64,000 nt of DNA from Turbatrix aceti (taxonomy: Eukaryota; Nematoda; Chromadorea; Rhabditida; Panagrolaimidae): NCBI GenBank assembly GCA_963969345.1, contig OZ017767.1, forward strand, positions 9,861,547-9,925,546. Direction: 5' to 3'. The notes under the pieces are model-generated. The model was not told the DNA's origin. It did no database searches and worked only from the letters and a program-made list of their open reading frames with translations. Position numbers and translations under genes: made by a program. Shown piece after piece: positions 56,845 to 64,000 of the stretch; the stretch's first letter is position 1, and every line of letters starts with the position of its first letter.

Positions 56845-59740
56845 ATTGTAAAACGTAAATGAACATGACGGTAGTCAACATTTTTTGTTGTTCAAAAGTG
56901 CATTGGGAAAAAAACGATGTGTCCTTTTTTTCTCAAAAAAAAAATTTTTATTTGACGTGTGCCAGAATAATAATATTACATACAATAGATTGTGGTGCAT
57001 ATATTTATGTGTTTTGTTGTTCAAAGATAAATAAACATTGAAAAACAAGAAATTGGGCAAAATAATGGACACGAATACTCAACTTGGATTACGGTAGGGA
57101 TTACCAAATTTGGTTAACGTTTTTTGTTTGCCAACAACGATGCAAAACTGATAACATTTATCTTAAAAAATCATAAAAAATCATAATTTAGATTACTCAA
57201 GTTTACGTTTTTCCATCTTGGAAAATGAAATTTCGCACAATCTGTTTGTTGCAAAATGTTAGTGTTCGTTTTCACACTTTTGATATAATTATCTTAAAAT
57301 AAACTAATTTTTTTAAGGTCCGAATTTTTGTGATTGTCATAATTTTTTTCAATACCGTAATCCAATGTGCTTAAAGTTTTATTTTTTAGTACTTTTTTTA
57401 TTGAACCATTTAAAAAATTTATGTTAAAAAATGCTACAATGACGCAAAAGACCTTTCGTAAACAGTATAGTAAAAACCTTCACAAGAAAATGGTATTTTA
57501 TTGTTTTAGTGCCAAACAAATTGGGGTCTCCGCAATAAAATTTTTTTTCAAAAGTCCCCGACAGTATTCAGTACAAAAAAAATTCAAATTCTTTCAAACG
57601 TTTATAACTTTTTTTTCGTAGATTTTTATAGCTGACATAAAAACTAAAATAAAAACGTTTGGCTAAGATGCTGTCATTATTTTAAAAATTGTATCATAGT
57701 ATCGGTGTAAAAACTTTTTTATATGTGTGTTGTTGAGCAACAAGATGTTTACCCTGAGGGTGGATACTCATTATGCTGGAAGCCGAGAGGAGCCGTTAAT
57801 CTATTTGTCTGGGCAACGTAATGCTACCATTTTACAGAGAAAAATATGTATGTATGTTCGACTGAAACAATAATAACGAAAACACAAAAACAAGCATGGG
57901 TATAGTTTTAACGAATGACGTGATGCTTTTTTTTGGGAACAGACTAATGTGAAACAATAAAAATATGCTCAATACCAAATAGTATATTTTTTTATTTTTA
58001 CAGCAAAATGTCTGACAGCTGGAAACCTTGTAACATCACAATTTTCGATTTTTTTTCAGATGTTCCAAATTCTAATAAATTAAAAAATATCAATTTCATT
58101 TATTTTGCACCCAAAAATATTCTGTGTGCATTTTTAAATTCATTTACGGTTTTTTTGCGCTAATTTCATTGAATCTAAAAAACAATTGTTCGGGGGTGCT
58201 AAAATATGACATCTTGATATTCCTTTGTTATTAATGAAAATTTTATTTTAGACACAAAACCCGGGTTATGCGTGTTTTTTATACCAAACAGATAAAAAAT
58301 TCTGCAATGGAAAATAATATTTATATTTATTTGCAAACATAAAATTTGATTTTCAAAAGCTAAAGAAAACCGCCAGCATTGTTGTATCATCAGAAATTAT
58401 TAACTCAATGAGAACCCATGATTATTTTGGCTTTTTGTGAAAAAACGATAAAAAAACAAAGTTTTTGATTATGATTTCGGGCAAGGAATAAAATGGACCG
58501 GTTTATTGGGTCGTTATAAATGTAAGTCTCGACATATTAAAATCTGGCTTTAATGTCCCGTAAAAAAACGGCGTTAGGTAGCAATAATAATATTTATACA
58601 TGTCACAAAAAGCACAGGTCGAAATGCAAAAATAATGATAAGAATAAAGGGACAATGAAAATTTGGGGACACAAAAAATACCGGTGCTTATTTTCTTGTG
58701 TCCCCAAAAAAAGTACATAAGTGATTGAAAAAAATGTAAATAACGAAGGAAAAAAGAAAAGTCAATTTGAACAAAATAAATACTTTTTTTCAATTTGTGG
58801 ATTTAATATTAAAACCGAAAACGATTTTTTAGAATTTTATAAAACTAATAATTATTTGACGAATAGCAAAATGTAATCGCATCTATTCCAAATAATAGAT
58901 GATAAATGTGTTGGCACTTATAATAAACGACTCGACAAAAAAACTTTTTTTTTTGTGGGTCAGTGCAATTTTTTTTCTACATTTTTATTTTTCTGATTGA
59001 ATCATTGAACGAAACTCCCAAAAAACATTCTGATGTTTTTTTTTTGCAAAATTCTGTACTGCGTGAAAAAAAAATTAAATTTTTTTTCCGACTTTCTCGA
59101 CCATTTTTTTCTCCTTCAAAAAACCATCATCTGCCGGATATAATAGATCCAAAGCCAAGAGAAGCTTGTAAGGAAAAAAAGTGGAAAAGAGTCATTAACT
59201 TTTAATCTCTCCATTGGTGGGATGGGAGGGCTATGTATTTGGCTGTGGTGGTGAGTGCACTCTTTCCCCCTGCAATTCATCACATATTGATGACTCGATG
59301 ATCAGTGTGTAAGCGCTGTGTATCATACCTACCTCGGAAACGTCCACGTACTACCAGCTTTCTTCTTTCTCTAAACTGAACTCTGAACATCCAATTTTCT
59401 GTCGATAGACCCGACAGACCCAGATACGGCAGTAAGTCATCAACAATCACCTATCTTGGATATCTTCCTTCTATCCAGTTACCTGGCTTGTCTGCGGTAT
59501 CAAATAGTCAGCTGTTGTTGTTTCTGTTTCTGTTCCACGAGTCAAAACGAACGAACAAAGTGCTGCTAAAGCTCAATCAACGCAAAACTAAGAAAAGACA
59601 CAAACTGGCAATTTAAAACAATTGTCTCTTTTGTCTTCATATTCAATATTGTCCAACCAACATTTAATTCTTGGGAGTTGCAATTTTCAACTCTAATGAT
59701 TTCAAATATTAAAAATCACTCAAATATTTACCTCTAAAAA
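56845..59740. other. long intergenic region
   Basis: No coding exon or RNA gene was recognised in this A/T-rich stretch. It holds a 41-base hairpin at 58665-58705 and lies upstream of the gene starting at 59741. Confidence 0.5.
58665..58705. repeat. hairpin with GGGGACACAA arms
   Basis: The arm ggggacacaaaaaata pairs with ttattttcttgtgtcccc around a seven-base loop, with one or two mismatches or bulges. Isolated in noncoding DNA. Confidence 0.65.
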
Positions 59741-60371
59741 ATGTCGTTCATTCCCCCCGAGCCAGAACCCTACTCACCGCGCCAGGTTGTGGGTACAGTA
59801 TCCGGCCGCGTGGTTTTTAAAAATATTACTGTACGTGCCAAACCGCCTTCTACGTCAACCCGACCCCAGGTAACAAGTGATACGTGCTACTCGCCAGTTC
59901 CAGCGGGTCCAAATGGTGGTCCGGGGTGCTTTAGTCGACAGGGTATCTTTTCATCGATAAAGCCATCGTTAGACCGAACAATTAACTATGCTCGTGAAAA
60001 GTTAACCCGAACAACGTCGTCGTCACAGCTGCCGCAATCGACCCTGGCACACGACACAGCCGCCGACGAACTTGGATCGGTCGTATCATCGACACCACCG
60101 TCGCCACCTGCATGCGGTGCTGCTATTTACGCTTCCACGCCGGCTATTTGTACCCAGTCATCTACTACCAGAGCCAAGACGCCCAATAACGGAGGAGTCA
60201 TGACTCAGTCTTGCTACGAGTATATTGATTTACCGGATTCAACAACGTCAAAAAATTATTATGGACGATTTCCAACGGGTTTGTCAGCAAGTGAAAAGCA
60301 GTTGCATCGGGTTGTTGCCAGCGTTGATACCGAGGGTGTTCGGAAATACGCGCTTGTTCGATCGACTAAAG
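59741..60371 (+). CDS. first exon (1A) of an unrecognised gene
   Basis: Open from the ATG at 59741 to a phase-1 donor (aaag|gttagt) at 60371, 210 codons. The exon is clearly richer in G+C than its surroundings. The protein begins MSFIPPEPEPYSPRQVVGTV and is rich in Ser, Thr and Pro, with SIKPSLDRTINYAREKLTRT and CYEYIDLPDSTTSKNYYGRF as the less disordered parts. It has no signal peptide or membrane segment. Its donor phase fits the exon at 63363, about 3 kb downstream, which would put exon 1B inside the intron. Function unknown; it may be a regulatory N-terminus of a protein whose main domain lies beyond the window. Confidence 0.55.
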
Positions 60372-61895
60372 GTTAGTTTACTTTCGAGTTTTTTTTTTCT
60401 TTCTTCTTTTTTCTTATGTCCGGGTTGATTTATACACTGAAATCTGACAAAACAGGAACAAAGTTTTTTTTGTGATTTTAAATTGATTTTTTTAACAGTG
60501 TCATCGTTACAATGTGATTACGGTAAGTTTTACGTGTGTGAGTGAAACAAATAAAATAATTGGAAATACAAACGTACAATAAATATAAAAATTTTTTACT
60601 TTTGAAAATTTTTTTGGCGTTGTGTAACTGGCGCCAAAAATATTTGGCATTGTGTGAACTTTACGATTTTTCGTTCTAAAACCAATTTTTTTCATTAAGA
60701 AATTTTAAATTTCAAACCGTAATTTTTTTAAATATTTTCGTGGAAAGACATACTTTTTTGAGTGGTAAATTTTTACTGGCGTTTTGTGACTGACGTCAAA
60801 AAATTTTGGCATTGTGTGACAATTTCACTTTTTTCGTTGTAAAAAATAAATTTTTCAAATTTTTCAATTTTCAATTTTTTATTGTTTGTATCCGCCTCTA
60901 AAGCGAACTTTGATCCTCGCCGCTTTCAAATTTAATTGCTCCCATGTGAGATAACTTGTCAAAAAAGCTCATGAATATTTTCCCCGTTCCGGACGACATT
61001 TTGATTGATCTTTACACTCTTGTCTTCGTTCAATGGCCTTTTCTCTTTTCTCAGTGCCCCTGAAAGCAAACATACAAACGCGCATGGCAGAGGACGGATG
61101 GCCTTTGATTAATTACCCAATTTGCCTCATTATCCCACTGTGTGGGGTGTTGCCAAGGACATTCTCGGTGGTTGTTGGTTGTTGGTTTGTTCGCGGGACC
61201 CTAAAAAAGGATCGGAGGGCGGAAAGGGGGTAGTGTAGTTAGACAAGGGTGCAAGGGAGGGTGAGTGATTGTTTTTGAATTGTTGGGGTGCCAAGACAGT
61301 CAACGAACCCTGTTCGACAGACTGACCGAGAGCGAGCCAAGGCAATTGACAGTGGCCAGGCTCGGCCAAAGCGTGCGCCTATTGTGCCATTTATCGTCTC
61401 ATCCCGCATCTCGCCGTTCGGATAGGACAACAGAAAAATAACCAGTCGTCATTCGTTCTTCTTCTTGTTCAGTGGTTTGGCCCCCCGATGACCGACCCCG
61501 ACATACCACTCGGTCATTACACACCCTGTCGCTATCCTTCTTCCTCCTCTGACGGTTTGGTTTGTTAGTTGGCTGCTCTGTCTGTTCAGATGCGAATTGA
61601 GGAAAAGTAACACAAAAAAAACACAACTACATCATCAACATATTTGAAACGACACACGATTACAATTTTTGACTGCTAATCGTGTCCAGCTGCTGAACTG
61701 ACCAGGATATCCTTGATCCCCCTCGGCCTGTCTCCAGGTGTTCGCTCTTCGCTGCTCGCTGTCAGTTCCTGCGGGTGTTTTTTTTACCACCTGTAGGATC
61801 TGTCTAGATGTGAAGATCGAGCTACACACTAAAATCATTTATTCATTTATTTATTTATTTGCGATACAATTCAGTTCCAATCGTTCGGCGCTAAG

Positions 61896-61941
61896 ATGAG
61901 TGGCTGCTTTCCCTGCTTTTTTGGTATCAAGCATCAAATGT
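61896..61941 (+). CDS. candidate alternative first exon (1B), MSGCFPCFFG N-terminus
   Basis: Short open exon from the ATG at 61896 to a strong donor (t|gtaagt), phase 1, reading MSGCFPCFFGIKHQM. The Cys-rich start would suit palmitoylation and membrane attachment. The phase fits the exon at 63363. There is no transcript evidence; it rests on the donor, the phase and the G+C-richer upstream region. Confidence 0.4.
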
Positions 61942-63362
61942 GTAAGTTTTTTGGATACTTTTTGATGGAGGTGGAATTTTTGAATTGAGTGAGAGGAATT
62001 GGAATTGTCCCTTGTTTTTTTCTATTTCATTTTTTGTTGATTCATAATGAGCATGTAGAGCGATATTTATTTTCAATTTCGTTTATTTCTTGGATAAGAT
62101 TGTGAGACGGACGGATTTAATTGAATAATGCATGAATTTTATTATTTAGTGAAAAAAATTTTATGAAAACGTTTTTATGAAAATATTTACTTTGATTTTT
62201 TTATAATTTTTTTTTTGTTTTATGCAACTTTTGTCTCGTTTTCGATTTTTTTTATCTTTTTCAAATAAAAAAGTTTAATTTTTTTAAAAGTGTTTTTTCG
62301 TATATTTTTTAGGCTTTTAAATATAAAATTTTTTTGCTAAAATGTAAATTTTTTACCTTTCGTCGCTTTTTTGGAAAAAAAAACTTTAATAGTTATTCTA
62401 ATTTTTTAAGTTGCTTTGTGCCAAATTTGCGCGATAAAAAATTTCTTGGCATTCTGTATACTTTTTGCAAAATAAAAAAAAAACATTTGCGGTATGACCA
62501 TTTTTTTAAATTCGTTCGTGAATTATTTCTCACTGTAACAAAAAACATCTGTGCAATAAGAAATGTTTCATGGCTGGCGGCATACTGCTTTTTATTCGGT
62601 ACACAGTCTTTGAAGTGTTTTTCATCCGGTACACTAAAAAAATGTGCTAGCACTTTTTTTTCCACCAAATTTGTCAAACAAATTTTTCCCTTGAAGTTGC
62701 CGTACAAAATTTTTTTTTATAAATGCCAGATCAGTTTTACTATCATTTTTCTTTGCCATTGATGCAATTTTTTTTCACACATACATTTGCATAAATATAA
62801 ATATTTAGTATACCTCACCTGACTGAGGTGTAGAAAAAGTGAAAAAGAAAAAGAAAGCGTAACTCAACACGGATATTACGCGGTGTCGTCTGTTTTCTGT
62901 TTCTGCTTTGGGTATTGTTCTCATCAACGTTGTTGGTTGTCTGTCGGATGTGTCTTCTTTTTTCTACGACAACACCGAGCAGGCCTGCAGGTAGCGACAG
63001 GAGTCAGTCGTTTTCGGAGGGGAGGGGAGGAAAAATGAGGGTAATACAAGCAGCATGCCGCGTCTGCTCTGCTTGGTTGCGCGCAGGCGAACAGGCGCAG
63101 GTAGGGTAGTCCATTCACCTGCATCTGGCAGACATCAATCTACCTGTCTACCTGCTTCCCTGTCGAAAAGTGCGGCGGTTCATCCCTTTTTTTGGTATTA
63201 TTTATTTATTTACTCGGTCACATACAGTTCATTTCTCTTTTCGGGTCCGATAGGAGTCCAAAAGTGGTTCTCACTGCTCACCTACCTGAGCTACCCTCCC
63301 TCTCTCCCTCCCCGTCACTCGATGGACTACTCCCTCTTTTACACTCCCTCTTTTTTTTTCAG

Positions 63363-63666
63363 TACGCGTCGCTGCCGACACCCGTTCCTCCGCGCCAAAA
63401 TTGGCTGAATTTCCACTCGACGATTGCGGTGGAGGTAGCTGCAACGTACGACCCATAAGCTATCGCACATCTGTTGTCTACGATACTCCAAACCATAATA
63501 TCAATAATAATAGTAATAATAATAGTTATTCGTCCTCGAGCAACAACCTTCAACTCCAACTTCCACCGTCAACGCCAACGCTGGCTCATCGATCTGCTTC
63601 TTCGAGTATTGTACAGTCGGCTTTTGACTGTTCACAATTCACACCGATGCCTGAGAAAGGAAAACG
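63363..63666 (+). CDS. internal exon of the same unrecognised gene (continues rightward)
   Basis: Follows tttttttttcag and reads RVAADTRSSAPKLAEFPLDD, CGGGSCNVRPISYRTSVVYD, an Asn/Ser-rich stretch and FDCSQFTPMPEKGKR. It is followed in frame by TAG, overlapping a donor-like cg|gtaggc. Joining to the next acceptor in the window (63967) at that phase meets a TGA soon after. The chain may therefore end here, or the true next exon may lie outside the window. Both 1A and 1B can join it in phase. Confidence 0.5.
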
Positions 63667-64000
63667 GTAGGCAAACGGTTTTTTTTGTGACCCATTGATT
63701 TTAGTTACACAAACGCGAAAAAATTGTCGCAAAATTTTAGATATTTGACACTCATAAAAACGTTTTTTTTATTGCTCACCCTTTTTTTGAAATTTTTGAA
63801 AAAACAGCAGCAAAAATATTTATTTATTTCGCAATAAAAATTGTTTTCTCATGACACGAAGAAGCTTTTTAGTAGATAGTTTCCACTCATAAAATTTTCC
63901 CATCCAGATCATTCCATCTTCTAACCTGACCTGCTGTACATAAATAAATATTTTTATCCTCCTGCAGCCTCAGCGCTGCAAATCGTATAAATTCATGATT

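Noticed and set aside
61105..61130. Sequence resembling the nematode spliced leader SL1 (ttaattacccaa...ttg)
   Set aside because: The match is partial and is not followed by a GT donor or an Sm-like site, so it is not an SL RNA gene.

Overview
This is nuclear DNA of a free-living or parasitic nematode. The reasons are: many short introns with pyrimidine-rich TTTTCAG or TTTTTTAG acceptors, compact multi-exon genes, start codons placed just behind acceptor-like sites (possible spliced-leader sites), tandem serpentine-receptor genes, and a DUF273 protein, a family known to me only from nematodes. Introns and spacers are very A/T-rich and exons clearly richer in G+C. I cannot name the species.

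Layout. 0.7-6.1 kb: an alpha-carbonic anhydrase, two tandem serpentine receptors (one with a splice-phase problem) and a membrane-anchored spermidine-synthase-like protein. 6.9-18.7 kb: housekeeping genes, namely a cohesin acetyltransferase (ESCO/Eco1) with a PCNA-binding motif, VPS54 of the GARP complex with an added N-terminal Cys/His module, and an unrecognised 903-residue protein ending in a CaaX box. 20.5-23.8 kb: a protein tyrosine phosphatase and a DUF273 protein.

25.2-35.4 kb: three related multipass membrane-protein genes, each broken by different mobile elements. They carry a miniature LTR retrotransposon with two identical LTRs, a TIR element with a 2-bp duplication, and two TA-flanked elements of which one is a nearly complete 1-kb palindrome. 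Removing the two elements from the third gene together with one copy of each TA restores an uninterrupted reading frame.

35.5-42.3 kb: three copies of a small secreted Cys-rich (Ly6-like) gene interleaved, on the opposite strand, with an alpha-1,6-fucosyltransferase (FUT8) gene. One Ly6-like copy lies inside a FUT8 intron, and a 2046-bp tandem duplication has left an extra identical set of the last two FUT8 exons. 42.3-49.4 kb: mostly repeats, with an inverted broken copy of Utp12-domain exons and a 2.3-kb element with 45-bp terminal inverted repeats. 49.5-55.0 kb: a Utp12-domain protein (WDR43/UTP5 C-terminus without WD repeats) and mitochondrial EF-G2 (GFM2). 55-64 kb: gene-poor, with a small secreted-peptide gene and the 5' part of an unrecognised gene that may have two alternative first exons.

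All exon joins were made by eye from GT-AG (once GC-AG) sites, reading phase and homology. No transcript evidence was available.
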